From Ascaphus truei (lineage: Eukaryota > Chordata > Amphibia > Anura > Ascaphidae): a stretch of DNA of 64,000 nt. The position numbers and the translations under genes are program-made. Shown one piece after another: positions 31,331 to 43,390 of the stretch. Each line of letters starts with the position of its first letter. Positions within the stretch are counted from its first letter, which is position 1. Below the pieces are notes generated by a model, which was not told the DNA's origin, searched no databases, and saw only the letters and a program-made list of their open reading frames with translations. The stretch spans positions 115,728,443-115,792,442 of the forward strand of contig CM071568.1 of NCBI GenBank assembly GCA_036426205.1, given 5' to 3'.

Positions 31331-32581
31331 ATAAACATCAATACACGCCCCCCCTCCGCCCAAATCCATAGAGTACAGTAATGGGCAAAATAACTGTTAT
31401 CCAGTTATGGATAACAGATTATTTGCCCATTATTAAACACTGCATTAGCATACAAAAATAAAGTAAATAAATACAGTTATACTTACCACAACAGCAGGTC
31501 CCTCTGTCCTCCGTAGCAAGAAAGCATATACAGTATACAGTACATAATAAAGACATTCTAATGGCCCCTAAACCCTTAATCACCTTAGCGGTTACTAACC
31601 GCTATAGTCATTAAGGGGTTAACCCACCCTGACCCGATACAAACTCGGGAGGCCTAAGCACCGGCTGACTATACCCACACTGTACCCATTGAGTAGTATA
31701 GTGGTACATCATACCCATATAATAATAATATGGGCATGATAAGCCTCTATAGCACTCAATGGGCACCCTAATTACAATACATTAATACACAAGACACACA
31801 ATAAAAAAACATAACTAAACTCCAAAAAACACACTTCACTAAATAAAAACAGTAGTCAGCTAATCCAATGAATACAAGCAATAACTACATCAACAATGAA
31901 TTAATTAAACCATTAACCAATCAAACCAATTAATTCCTAAACGAGCTCAAAATGAATAGTAACACTAACCAATCAAAACAATTAATTACTACAACATTAA
32001 TGAATTTAAACAGTAAAATACAAAGAAAGAAATTCTAACAATATCTGTAATAACCATAAAACGCATTAGCTAACATAATACAACATTAACTACAAACGAA
32101 CACCAATCGCAAACATTTTATTACCATTAAGCATGAAAAAAAAATAATCACATTCACATAATAAACTGAAATGAAAAAAAACCCAACAGCAATACCAAGC
32201 CAGAAATGCCCCCCAAATATTGTCATAATAATGTATTAATCTGTACCCTAAAGTGGTACAGATTCATATATTATCAGTCAATGTGCCTCCCCCCAAAATT
32301 CAAAAAACACATCCAATGAATAAACCTGTAAAAAGAGACATTTACAAATATTCAATATATTACTTACCATTAGAAGCGGTGGCCCTCCGACTCCCGGGGT
32401 AACAGGAAGCTCACGTACCTTGAGGCCCTCCAACAGCATCCGATGCCATCCGCCATGAAGATCCGGATCAGGTACCCAAATCTTCTTTTTTCTTTCTTTA
32501 ATCACCTTCTTCTATCTTCATCTGTAACCATTTCTTGATCTTCTTAATCTTCTATCTTCTTGTTGTAATCCAAAAAGCCCC
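31331..32581. other. No gene; AT-rich with two perfect-looking hairpins
   Basis: 31378-31430 is a hairpin (aatgggcaaaataactg... / ...attatttgcccatt). 31564-31619 is another (cccttaatcaccttagcggt / accgctatagtcattaaggg). 31800-32180 is A/C-rich with recurring aaccaatcaa words. The tcttcttt-rich stretch before 32580 precedes the retroviral fragment. No recognisable ORF. Confidence 0.5.
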
Positions 32582-33244
32582 ATGGTAGATCCCAACCGAT
32601 GTTGTCTCGTCGTCTTCTTGGGCTCAAATGAGGCTCAGGAAATCAGACAGCAATTGTATGCAGCTTATGATTTTGCACGCACACAAAAAGCATATGTCAA
32701 TATTGCATTTCAAACTCCGATTGAGGCTTGGGATTCGTATGATCAATTTTTAGATCATGCTGACCACCCTCAGCCGGACGCACAGATGTCATCAATCACT
32801 GGACTGTATTTGACACCACGCTATGCATACATCATTACCCCTGACTGTACATATGAGTGGATCAAAGGACATGACATTGTTTTAAAACCTTGTTATTTGC
32901 CTTTGGATAGTTTGCCAGCAATGACTTGTCTTCAAACTTGTGACATTGTACCTCAGCACATTTTTCCACATCCCTCACTTTCTGAACTACCCATTACCTT
33001 ATGGGCCACGTCATCCACTGACCCAGGTTTTATTGATTGCTCTCCTTATGAGGCGACCTTGAAGCCTAATACTTCCCCGGTGTACATTAAACAATACCCC
33101 TTATCCACAGATAAAGAACAGGGTATTGCCCCCATTGTACACGAGCTGTTAGACAAAGGCACACCAGTGGCACTGCGGGACGTGTCACGGGAGGAGGAAA
33201 TGGAGCACCCGATCACGATTTGGGGTAGGCGGACACCGAGCTGA
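32582..33244 (+). pseudogene. Endogenous retrovirus/LTR-element pol fragment ending at the RT N-terminus
   Basis: A 220-codon frame. Its last third has FIDCSPYEATLKPN, then a YIKQYPLSTDKEQGI segment and a VHELLDKG motif, the conserved lead-in to retroviral reverse transcriptases where the polymerase domain begins. The first two thirds (to about residue 140) I do not recognise; it has several Cys and aromatic residues and could be a pre-RT or other retroelement domain. The frame ends TGA at 33242-33244. The catalytic RT core is missing, as antisense CR1 sequence follows. An old, inactive copy. Confidence 0.55.
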
Positions 33245-33731
33245 GGGCGCCGCTGATCATGGATCCTTACAACAACTCTCTGTTGTCTATCCTTCAATCA
33301 GCTTTCAATCCAGTTGCAAATATCGTTACCAAGTCCAATTTGCTTTATTTTGTTCTAACCTCTTGTGGAACCGAATCAAAAGCATTTGCAAAATCAACTT
33401 CATTACCTGGTCTAAATTCCTTCTTACCTCCTCATAGAATCTAATACGGTTAGTTTGGAATGACCTATACATAAATACATGTTGACAATTACTAATAATT
33501 TTGTTTTTCATGAGGTATTCCTAAATATTATCCCGAACTAAACCTTCAAGTAGCTTCCCCACTATTGATGTCAGGCTTACAGGTCTGTAATTCCCAGTTG
33601 TGATCTATCTCCCTTTTTAACTATTGACACCACATCTGCTTTATGTCAATCTTGTGGTACTGAGCCTATGGAAATGGAGTCATTGAATATTAAATGTAAC
33701 GGTTTAGCTATTACTGAACTTAACTCTTTAA

Positions 33732-34186
33732 AGCTGCAGTTCAAGCAATATCCTACAGGTGTGTTTTTTTTTTTTTTTTTGCAAATTAGATGTGTACCAT
33801 GACAAAATACTTGTAACATAAAAAAAAGAAATTTTTAATGTATTCTAATGTAACAGGCTTTTTTTTCATATAGCAACCATATACAAAGTCACATTCCCTT
33901 CTGAAATAGCATCACCTTTTTGAACCCTCCCCCGCTCTAGCAGTGAACCAATTGAATCTAGTGTCTGTCTTGTCACATGATCTTCCTCACAGAACTTTGG
34001 CTGTCGGTGCAGCAGAAGATTACCCAAGATGCATTTAGTGAACCGGCAGCCAAATTTCAGCGATCGATTACAGGAGAACAGATTGGTCAGCAACTTAGCT
34101 AATCACTTGTCAGTGTGTAGATTGTATTGATGCACATATTGAATACAAAATGTTTTTTTCTTTAAACGACAGCTTGAACTGCAGCT
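33732..34186. mobile_element. piggyBac-type MITE (TTAA target)
   Basis: A 455-bp element with inverted ends AGCTGCAGTTCAAGC / GCTTGAACTGCAGCT flanked by TTAA on both sides (33728-33731, 34187-34190). Removing it with one TTAA restores the CR1 coding sequence across SILKELSS. This directly shows TTAA-specific insertion as in piggyBac transposons. No coding capacity. Confidence 0.9.
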
Positions 34187-35199
34187 TTAAGAATACTTGG
34201 ATGTATGCTACCAGGGCCAGGTGCCTTATTTACTTTAATTTTAGCAACCTGTCTATGAACTTCTTCCTTGGTTAACCAATTGTTTGTTAATACATTGCTT
34301 GAGGCGTTCTCCTGCAGCACTACTATTGCAATTGATTCTTCCCTGGTAAATACAGAGACAAATAATTTGTTTAATAACTCTGCTTTTTTCTTATCTCCAA
34401 TAATTTCCCTGCCCATCTCACACTGAAATTGCCTTATATTTTATTTTCTATTTTTTTGTTTGTTATTAAGGTACGTAAAAACTTTTTAGGGTTGATCTTA
34501 CTATATATTGGAATCCTTTTTTCCTTATCCATTTTTGCTAATTTGATTGCAGTTTGCAACTTTTGTTACATTTCTTATAATTCTGATATTACGCCTCCGT
34601 CCCTTCTGACTTTTAGAATCTAAATGTCTGCCTCTTCTTTTCCCTTTTCACCCATACCTGGTTATTTAGCCACATTGGTTTAGACTTGTTTCTTTTATAT
34701 TTATTACCCAAGGGTAAACACTGATAAGTGTGCTTTTCTAATAATGTTTTAAAGACTGAGCATTTATCTTCCACATTTTTCCCTGCAAAAAACATAATCC
34801 CATTATATTTCTTGTAGATTAGACCTCAGTTTATTAAAATCTGCCTTTCTAAAGTTTAAAGACTTTGCTGAACCCAAGTAATATGTTTTTGGATAATTTA
34901 TTTCAAATGAGACCATGTTATGATCACTGTTACCCAAATGTTCCCGTAATTGAATATTTGTTATTACTTACATATTATTTGATATTACAAAATCCAGTAT
35001 TGCCCCTTTCCTGGTTGGTTCCGCAAATAATTTGTATCATATAATTGTCTTTAAGCACCCACAAAAACCATATCCCTACAAAAATGTTCTTTGTAATTTT
35101 ACCTCCACTGCTAATTTCTATCCACAAGGTCTCTACATTTTCATCATTCCCCTAATAAACATCTTCTCTTATAATAAGTTTAAGATTCGGTTTAACACA

Positions 35200-35515
35200 T
35201 ACAGTGGCGGTCGGTTTAAAACTAATGCGGCTGCCGCCGCAGTTTAAAAACAGCTGCGGGTGGCGCGCGCTTATCTTCGGCCGTTTTTGGCCGGTTTTCC
35301 CGCGCCTCAGGCACTTTCAATAGTGAGCGCCATTAGCGCTTATCTATTAAAGCGGCCGCCGCGCGGGAAACTCCGTTTTAAACAGAGAGCATCCCTGCGG
35401 TTAGCCCGCTATGCACCCGGCAAGCTTTAGAATAAGCTTGGCCGGGACAGTAATCATACTCCACCTCCTTTTCTATTTGCTCAATCCCTCCGAAAAAGGA
35501 AATAACCCTCGAAAT
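35200..35515. other. GC-rich block inside the CR1 copy, possible transposon fragment
   Basis: Begins cagtggcggtcggtttaaaa and is far richer in CpG than its surroundings, with local palindromes (tgcggctgccgccgca, cggccgtttttggccg). It separates endonuclease- and RT-coding parts of the antisense CR1. I could not define matching ends. Confidence 0.4.
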
Positions 35516-35900
35516 TAACTACCTAGCCATGAGCTTCATACCACCATGTTTCAGTAAAGCCTATGATCTCACTTGTACCTATTAATTCAAGCTCATCCAT
35601 TTGATCTGCCAGGCTTCTTGCATTATAGTACTGTAGCAAGCATGCATTGGAAAAAAAAATTTCTGTCTGTACTTCTATTATATCTGCTCCTGCTTTTCTA
35701 CTCCAATTGGATTTAGTCTTTATATATTTTCTAGTATTATCTGTATTTAATATGGGTTTCTCCCTGTTTGCCAAACTCCTACTTTCCCCCATTTCACCTT
35801 CATGACCCTTTCCTATTTCCCCAGCCCTATCTATTCTATTTAGTTCGTTATCTCTTTCTTGTCCTTCCCCCCTCCATCCTAGTTTAAAATCTCCTCCAAC

Positions 35901-38089
35901 ATTTTTAACATTCTCCCCCTAGCATAAAAGATCCTTCTTGATTGAGATGCAATCTATCCCTACCATAAAGATTGCACCTCTCAGAAAAGGAGTCCCAGGG
36001 CTCTAAAACACCAAAACCCTCCTTCCTACACCACTTTCTTAGCCATGCATTAACCTCCCTAATCTCTGACTGTCTACTTTGGGTAGCGCATAGCTCTAGT
36101 AATATTTCAGAATATACTACCTTGGACGTCCTATATGGGGTTTATTTACAGGGCTAACTAATAATCTAACAGGCCCACTGTTCCTTTAAGTCAAAACGAA
36201 ATAATAAAATAAACTCCTACTCCTCTTAGGAGACTAACTACACAATTAGCTTCAACCCTTACTAACTGGATGGGCAGCTAAGCTGGTTACCACCTCAAAC
36301 AGGTACTATTAAAGCTGAACATATATAGTCTCTGAACACAGCAATAAAGTGTTTCGCTTATCTGTTTCTTTAGGGTTTGGAGCAGATGTCCTTGCTTCAG
36401 CACGGTCTCAAATCCTTTGTTCCTAGTGGAGCCCGACCCCACGAGAGCTCAGAGAATCTCTCCTCTGTGTCGAATGTTAAGGAAAGGACATTCCCGCTTC
36501 AGCACGGTCTCGCGTCCTTCCTTCTTCCTGGGATTAACAACACAGGCAGTCCCAGCAGGCTCCACAACCACCGTCCAGTGGGCCTTGGGGCTGTGCCAGC
36601 TTCTACAGCTGGGTAGAACTCTTCTCTGCCCCCCTTCTCTGGGAACAGCTGTGTCTCTCAGCATGGCAGCTCTGTGTCTGCCTTAAACACTTCCTTGTTC
36701 AGTCAGCAGTTCAGCCTGCTCAATTAGTTTGCCGCTGCTGCTGGCTTCTCTAGCGGAGCTAACTCTCTGTATGCTAGAAAGTCACATAGCTGCCCTATTC
36801 CAGCACCTAGAGACAGTGATGGTATCACAAAATATTCCATAGTGCGTAAATGTAAAAATAACAATTTTATTAAAACTCACATTATAAAAGACAAAAATCA
36901 GGCATAAATAGATGTATCAGTGACACAGAACAGTGACACAGAACAGGGTGGTGCAATCCCACTATAGTAGCAAACGAAGCTCTATTTCAATACTCTGCTG
37001 TATAATTAGGCTGTAGTCAGGTGAAGGAAATGTATCATGTTAACTGACCATACAGTGAATAAATCAGATGTCCATGATGAAAGTTCTGGAGGCACATACA
37101 CTCCCCAGCTCTGGCAGCTCGTGAAGGTTTTTCAGATGTACAGTAGCTCCGACTATGGAGGGAGAAATAAACCACCTCTCCTGTCAGAGTGAATCCTTAT
37201 GTGCGCATCACACCACCTTACAGAGTGTGATGACGTGAAGTCCATATGTAAGATCCGGAAGGCACATTAACTTTATTACAGCTCAGTTAGCCCTTCAATA
37301 CTCTGCAATTCAGCTCTGCAGGGAACGTTTGGCATGCTGCTAGTATAGAAAGGGAGTCCTCACATATGCCTCATCCAGTGTCACAATGCGTGATGCGTTG
37401 CCATGTGAACGAGATGCCGTTTGACGTCATGTTGGGGATGTCATGCTTCTGAATGGGACACCTCAGCGTTAGTCATTTTGTGCCACCTGATGGGGGTAAT
37501 AACCTTTAGATGAGCCTCCTCTGTCCCTGTCTGCAGCCATCCCTCCATCTGCAGTGTGTCTCTGCAGCGCTGAAGTTAAGAGATGCAGGGCTGAACAAAC
37601 TCACTGGATGACGTAGATGCCCATCTCTACGTCATGAGGCTACATGGCCATATCTGGTCATCTATATCATCAAGGGTCTGGTCAGGACACGTAGCACTGT
37701 GTAATAATGTAGAGACCCATATAATGCCATATATGCTATCCAGAGGTTTGGCAAGGAAATACATCCCTGCATCTTATTTTCAGTGCTGCGGGAGATGCTG
37801 CAAATGGAGAGACGTCTGCGTAGCTCATCTAGAAGCTGAGAATTTGTTTCTTTCCCCTGTTGATGGCCCATTAAGTGAAAGATTAATGCTGCATGGAAGG
37901 GCCATGATCGGGCCACGATTGGATCCGGGTTTTCTGCATTTTTTCCCATGGCCACAAGAAAAGTAAATCTTGCTAAATCTCTAAAGAAAAGCCTTTAAAA
38001 TTGTGTTTGAATATATGCAATTCTGCCAGTGTTCACTAAAAGCTCTTTCTATATATGTGTTTTTTTTTAACAAAAACCGTGCAAACTAA
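35901..38089. other. No gene seen (2.2 kb)
   Basis: 35940-36170 resembles LINE leader sequence in antisense. 36375-36540 contains two copies of gcttcagcacggtctc about 110 bp apart. 36860-36900 (acaattttattaaaactcac) resembles PLE terminal-repeat sequence like that at 12545. No domain-bearing ORF. Confidence 0.4.
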
Positions 38090-39060
38090 TATTTTTTGGC
38101 GGTGCAAATATTAGCAAAAAATTGTAATTTGCATATGAATCTCAGCAAAATCAAAGTGATGTTCATCAAACATGTCAACTCTACAAATATTGAAATAAAT
38201 GGAATGGAAATAGAAGAAGTAGAAAGCAACGTCTACCTTGGGCAGCAAGTATCAATGGATAGGGACTTTTCAAATGAGTCAATAGGAGTATGAAGATGGG
38301 ATGAAGTGCATTTGTAAGAAACAAGACAACCTTCCACTGTACTTTAAGAGGAAAGTACTGGACCAGTGTATTCTGTCTGTGCTCACATGAGTGTAAAATG
38401 TAGAAAGTAACTATTAAGATAATTCTGAATCTTCAGACAACTCAATGAAATATGGAGTGATGTATGATATTACCCAAAGAGATATCACATAGAATGAATC
38501 TGCTCGAAAGCAAACAAGAAGTCAGTGGCATCATCACATGGGTAACGAAATTAAATTGGTAGTGGGGCGGAAATCGCACAATAAAAATAGTCATCATTGG
38601 ACAAAGATGGTACTCAACTGGATTACAAGGTATTATAAAAGACCAACATGATGACCAAAAGTAATATGGGAGGATGACTTTAGAAAATGTGTTGGTGCAA
38701 CATGGAGTAGAAAAGGTTGTCATTTTAGTCATATGCTAATATTGTTACGCCTCTAATTTACGCCTCTAATTAACACTTTATTTTCCTGTATAAATAACAT
38801 TGCTTTTCCGCAATAAAGTTGAGATGAAGAATCAGACTCAATCTCTCTGTATCTCTTTCTTCATTTTCCGAGCGCTCGTACGTCATCAGATCAGATTCCA
38901 GCAGCCCAGGGCATGGTTAAGTCTCCCCGGGTAGAGCAACACTGTTTCCAGTCACCATGGCAGGCTGACCGAAGTGGTCCCGGCCCATTATAATTAGTAC
39001 GAACCTAACACCACAGTACCTGAAAAATTATTAGGGAGGCTTTCATCCAGCAATGGATGA
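38090..39060 (+). pseudogene. RTE-like LINE remnant, RT C-terminal part, with an inserted LTR-like block
   Basis: Frames show NLHMNLSKIKVMFIKH, IEINGMEIEEVESNVYLGQQ, then in other frames a W-H-H-M-G-type segment, TMLNWITR-like and WEDDFRK up to about 38730. After an inserted block (38753-39010) the tail ...WEAFIQQWMNKG-like continues to 39060. Same family as 24690-25065. Confidence 0.65.
38753..39010 (+). repeat. Short LTR-like insertion
   Basis: A 258-bp block running TGTTACGCC...CCTAACA inside the RTE remnant, with a polyadenylation signal (aataaag at ~38811) followed by a CT-rich stretch, as in retroviral LTRs. I found no clear target duplication, so the ends are tentative. Confidence 0.45.
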
Positions 39061-39119
39061 ACAAGGGCTGAAAACAATAAAGATATAAATGTATAATATA
39101 GTGTATATATACGTACATA

Positions 39120-40177
39120 TGTAGCCCCCTTACCCTATGACTAAGGGAACTACGTGTGCTGATTATCTGTAGGCTCAAACGGAAGCCTAATCCTCCCCCA
39201 CTGGGAGCCTGGGGTGAGCTCTTTCCTCCTTGGTACAGTGCCTCACCTGGAAGGGATCCCAGCGCAGTGGAATAACCCCTCACAGGAAACAATTACAATG
39301 AAAAATATACACACAGGTATATATAACTGATTTATTAACATACAGTATGCACATATCAACACAATACAATAACTCCCCCACAATATACCCACACCCGGTG
39401 TGGTTCCCCCAAAGAACTGAAGGCACCCTAGGCACCTAAACACCTGGTGTCCATAAGACAGTCCACCCCAAAGTGTATGTGGAGTAGCGCTACCCCTGTG
39501 TGTCTCGTTGGTGCACTTGGAATACCTCCCTGGGCACTCCTGTACCCAGGTGTCACTGTCAGGCAAAGGATCAGTTAGGTCCCATGACGTGGGGCCTGCA
39601 AATCCCCCTCTTGGCTTATCCAATCCACTGTGTGGGGTGAACTCCATCTGGAGTGCCTCATCATTATTCTATTGTGTGGCCTATGGTCTGGTCCCAGACT
39701 ACAGGCCGCAGATCACCATGTAGCCGTCCAGTCACTGCTACAGTACTACCGCTGTGTACTAAGGGGAAGTTTCCCTATCTGGGGCCTTCCCTACAGCACA
39801 AACACAATCTAACAGGGCTCAGGGGCCTAGCTGGGGCCTGCATTGGACATCTAGCCTAGTTCAAGGGCTACTGGCACCCTGAACACGTCCTCTCCCCTTG
39901 CCGTCCTCCTTCCGATTTGCGCGCTCCTTTTTTCATGCCAAAACCCCATCTCCTCCTTCCCTGCATGTTCCCTAAGGATTCTGGGACATGTAGTCCCATG
40001 CAGAGCCATCTCCTAAGATTGCCACTGCAACTAACTTCAATGCGCATGCGCACGGCACTTTCTGCACATGCGCGATACTCAAGTTGGTGCCGCCGGTCCG
40101 CTGCGGAACTCCGGTGCTCCGACACCCCACAGCCGTCCACATCTCTGGAACAGGAGGTAGGAGGGGACCCGGCTACA
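39120..40177. repeat. Solo LTR with perfect 7-bp terminal inverted repeat
   Basis: 1,058 bp from TGTAGCC to GGCTACA, flanked on both sides by cata (39116-39119, 40178-40181). TG...CA ends plus a 4-bp duplication indicate a retrovirus/LTR-type integration reduced to a solo LTR. No internal ORF of note; orientation not established. Confidence 0.75.
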
Positions 40178-40181
40178 CATA

Positions 40182-40764
40182 TATACAGATGTAGTCAAAC
40201 TTAATGTTCACAATGCTGGGGTAAGGGTGCCAGAGGTCTCGTATATATGGACTGTCCCTCTATTAATTTCATTGTCCTGTTGTTCCTGAAAGGTCTGTCA
40301 TGATGCTTAATTTTCCCATATTTTCAGGTCTGACCAGCAGTGACAGGGGAGGAGGAGGCGGTGGCAGAAGGTGGGGGATAGAGACTGCAGCAGAATTGCA
40401 GAGGACAATGAATGTGGCAGAGGAGGTCAGGGGTGGAGCCCACCCCTGCGGTCCATACCGGAAGTTAATTACATCTTCCAGTGTTGTCCGTCAGACTGGA
40501 CTGGACTGAGTGGCTGAACTCCACTCCACAAATAAGAGCTTTTAGCTTAAGGACGGATCTAGAAAGGTATGGAGATGTGGGGGGTGGGGGGAGGGTTGAT
40601 GGATGGAGGAGGGCTGAGAGATGGATTAAGGGAGGAGGGGAGCTGAGGGCTGGATGGAGGAAGGGGGTGAAATTGATGGATAGAGGGGGAGGAGAAATGG
40701 ATGTTGGAGAAGTATGTTAGGATGATAGAAGTGTTGTGCATCCATCTTTCTTATACTACACCAA
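40182..40764. other. No gene; long purine-rich tract
   Basis: 40565-40710 is a nearly pure G/A strand (ggaggag, gggggtg and gatgga words repeated). It could form unusual structures, but no gene is apparent. Confidence 0.5.
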
Positions 40765-42675
40765 TGTAAGGAATCCGCACCTGGGTTTGGCTGGAACTCA
40801 TCCTTACAGAGCTATAGTGTTTCCAGACAAACCCCTGTCTAAAACCTGCAATCAAGTATCACCTGCTCCTGCAATTAGACTGCAGCCTGCTTCTTGCTGC
40901 CTCCTATGCAGCTCTGCCTCATTGGCTGCCTGTTCTATTTAACTCCTGCCCCTCCCCCAGGAAGTTGCTGAACATAGCCTTTCTCAAGTAACTATGCTTG
41001 CCACAGCATCTCTGTTTAGCCTGCCTTGGCCTTCTTGCCATAGCTCCTAGTTTCTGGCAGACTCTGCCACGCTGAATCGGTTACACTGAAGCCCTCTGTG
41101 TTTCTTGTCCTGTCTGCAGTTCCTGTTTCCTGTGACCTTCCAGTGGCCTCCACCACTCTCAGCTGTACCCGGCTAGGGGGTGCTGTTCTATGCTGAAGCG
41201 CTGAATCCTCTGTGCTATTTCTTCTGCAATCTTCCTGCTTCCAGTGGCCTCCACCACTCTCAGCTGTAGCCGGCTAGGGGGTGCTGTTCTGTGCTGAAGC
41301 ACTGGATCCCCAGTTCCTGTTTCCTGCTCTCTACGCTGAATCGGTGCAGTTCCGGTTCCTGCTCTCTACGCTGAAGCGGCGTAGTTCGTGTCTGTCTCTC
41401 TACACTGAAGCGGTAGTTCCAGTTCCTGCTCTCTACGCTGAAGCCAGAAAAACAGAAAAATGGGGAGCAAAGGGACAAATCAACAGCTACAATAGAAGGA
41501 ACCACAATCTGTGTGAAAATGGTACAGTACAACACCTAGGTCAAACATAGACCTATCAGAGTAGAGTATGGGATAAAATAAACTATAAATACTACTTACA
41601 TGGCCACGTGTAAGTACAGGCAAATAGAAAGTTCTGTGAGGAAGTTCTGTGAAGAGACGTCAGGCTCAATACTGACGAAGCCGCGCAGTCGGCGAAACGC
41701 GTTGCTCTTGATCGTGTAGAAAATTGTCCCAGAGAAGCTTCCGTAGTCCTGCACCAGCACCTGGTTTGAACTGCGCAGTTTCTTCCCACCGGACGCGGGA
41801 GGAGAGCTCTGACACTGCGGGTGGTGCCGGCGGACTGCAGCGTAGATGCTCTGGACATTTATTACATGTGAGTGTATACTAGCTGCTATTGTGCTAATAA
41901 ATGTTTATGCTGATATACACTCCATCTATCTTCATGATTATTCGGGGGAGTTGTGAGGAAGTGTGGTTTCACCAGTGGGACAGCGCAGTCCATGGGGAAA
42001 TCTTGAAGTATTACAGTGCATCTGAACAGAGGACTTCTCTTCACAGAACTTCCTCACAGAAATTTCTATTTGCCTGTACTTACACATGATCGTGTAAGTA
42101 GTATTTATAGTTTATTTTATCCCATCCTCTACTCTGATGGGTCTATATTTGACCTAGGTGTTGTACTGTACCATTCTCACACAGATTGTGGTTCCTTCTA
42201 TTGTAGCTGTTGACTTGTCCCTTTGCTCCCCCTTTTTCTGTTTTCTGTCTTTATTTCAAGGATCATGGGTAGATCCTCTTAGGGGTAGAGCATTTGGCAG
42301 ATCCGTTCCAGACTTCACCACATTTGGGGGACCATTTGGCCTCTACCAATACGGTAATATTCTACATCTTTGTTCTCCCACCCATCTTACATAGAGTTAG
42401 CGCCTTAGTTCTTTTTCACTCTCTACGCTGAAGTGACTGCAACCTTGATTTCCTGATGAGGACCTCAACTCATGACCGCGACCTCCGCTCCTGTGCCACC
42501 TGCCCTAACCCTTGCTTATCTACCAATTACCCTTCCTTCTCCAGTTCCGACCCGGATACGTCTGACCACGGAATTCGCAACCCGGATTAGGCTTCGTGGT
42601 CTAAGGTCGGTATATATCTATCCCCACCTCAGCCCTGCGGTCCGGTCCAGGTTTGTGGTGAGCATAACCGTTACA
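40765..42675 (+). repeat. Solo gypsy-type LTR with nested palindromic insertion
   Basis: Begins TGTAAGGAATCCGCACC, contains gggtttggctggaactc near its start and ends GGTTTGTGGTGAGCATAACC GTTACA. The same start and end features occur, inverted, in the LTR pair at 55829-59820. The unit is long because an ~800-bp palindromic element (41446-42247) is inserted. Inside the LTR, ctctctacgctgaag(c/t) recurs about five times (41330-42435). No exact target duplication was found. Confidence 0.65.
41446..42247. mobile_element. Palindromic insertion with ~215-bp inverted arms and hammerhead-like motif
   Basis: Arms 41446-41660 and 42038-42247 are inverted copies (e.g. aacagctacaatagaaggaa / ttccttctattgtagctgtt). 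Just inside the left arm, at 41672-41702 (plus), CTGACGA-AGCCG...CGGC-GAAA-CGCGTT resembles a hammerhead core with a good stem II but a weak stem I. No protein. PLE-type terminal repeats are a plausible source. Confidence 0.65.
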
Positions 42676-43390
42676 ACAACTATGGTAACGTCGGGGAGTG
42701 ATGAAGCTTGCAAGGGGAAGAGAGGTTGTTGCTGGCCAGAGCGGTGTCACATGTGATTTAGAGGGGGAGAAGTTGCACCTCTGAGAACCGTTACTGCCTG
42801 AGCAGCATCCCCCAGCAGCAGGAACTCACTCTGTGTGTGGTTTCATAACTCTCATTCGAAAGAACAAATCCTCGCAGGCAGTTGCCGCTTGTACTGTCCC
42901 TGTAACTGTAGAATTTTGTCTTTCATGCTGCAGCTCTGGGGACAGTAAATCTGACTATATCTGTTTACACATATGTACACGGGTCTGCAGAGGGACATAC
43001 AGTACATATCACAATATATATATATGTATAGTACAAAATTGGCATGCATTAATACACATAGGTCATACAGTACATACTAGCATGGACCTACAGTAGCACA
43101 CCCTTAAGTCTTTACAGAGGTATATATATTGACAGACATATATCATGGGCTTGCACTGATACACCCACACAGTACCAATAACTTTCTTGTCTGCTCCTCT
43201 CCCATCAGACTGGTGCAAGTTGCTGTGGGGTTTGTTTTTGTCCTTAAAGAGATATCTGCTCAGATGACAGCTGGGGGCATCAGAGTTCTTCACGAGTTCT
43301 CAGGTAAGTACAGGAGTCATGTGGACAGCATTGAGGGAGTGGCACAAAGGAAGGGATAAGGTCTAGAGCAGCACTGGTTGCAAAAATTAT
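42676..43390. other. No gene seen
   Basis: Mixed sequence with a short TA run at 43015-43026. Only short frames; nothing recognised. Confidence 0.45.

Larger units (their letters stand above)
33255..35900 (-). pseudogene. CR1-like LINE (antisense), endonuclease to RT, interrupted
   Basis: Minus strand, decayed. 35792-35523 encodes the endonuclease start with YNARSLADQMDELELIG and EIIGFTETWW. 34416-34162 has the pre-RT part with KAELLNKLFVSVFTREES and KVNKAPGPGSIHPSILK. Beyond a piggyBac-type MITE it continues as ELSSVIAKPLHLIFN, then GNYRPVSLTSIVGKLLEG and FYEEVRRNLDQ to about 33330. Several stops, plus an unexplained GC-rich insertion at 35200-35515. Upstream sequence to 35900 and perhaps 36170 may belong to the same element. 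Confidence 0.8.

Noticed and set aside
36377..36686. Overlapping ORFs of 79-89 codons
   Set aside because: Different frames of a repeated gcttcagcacggtctc block; no domain.
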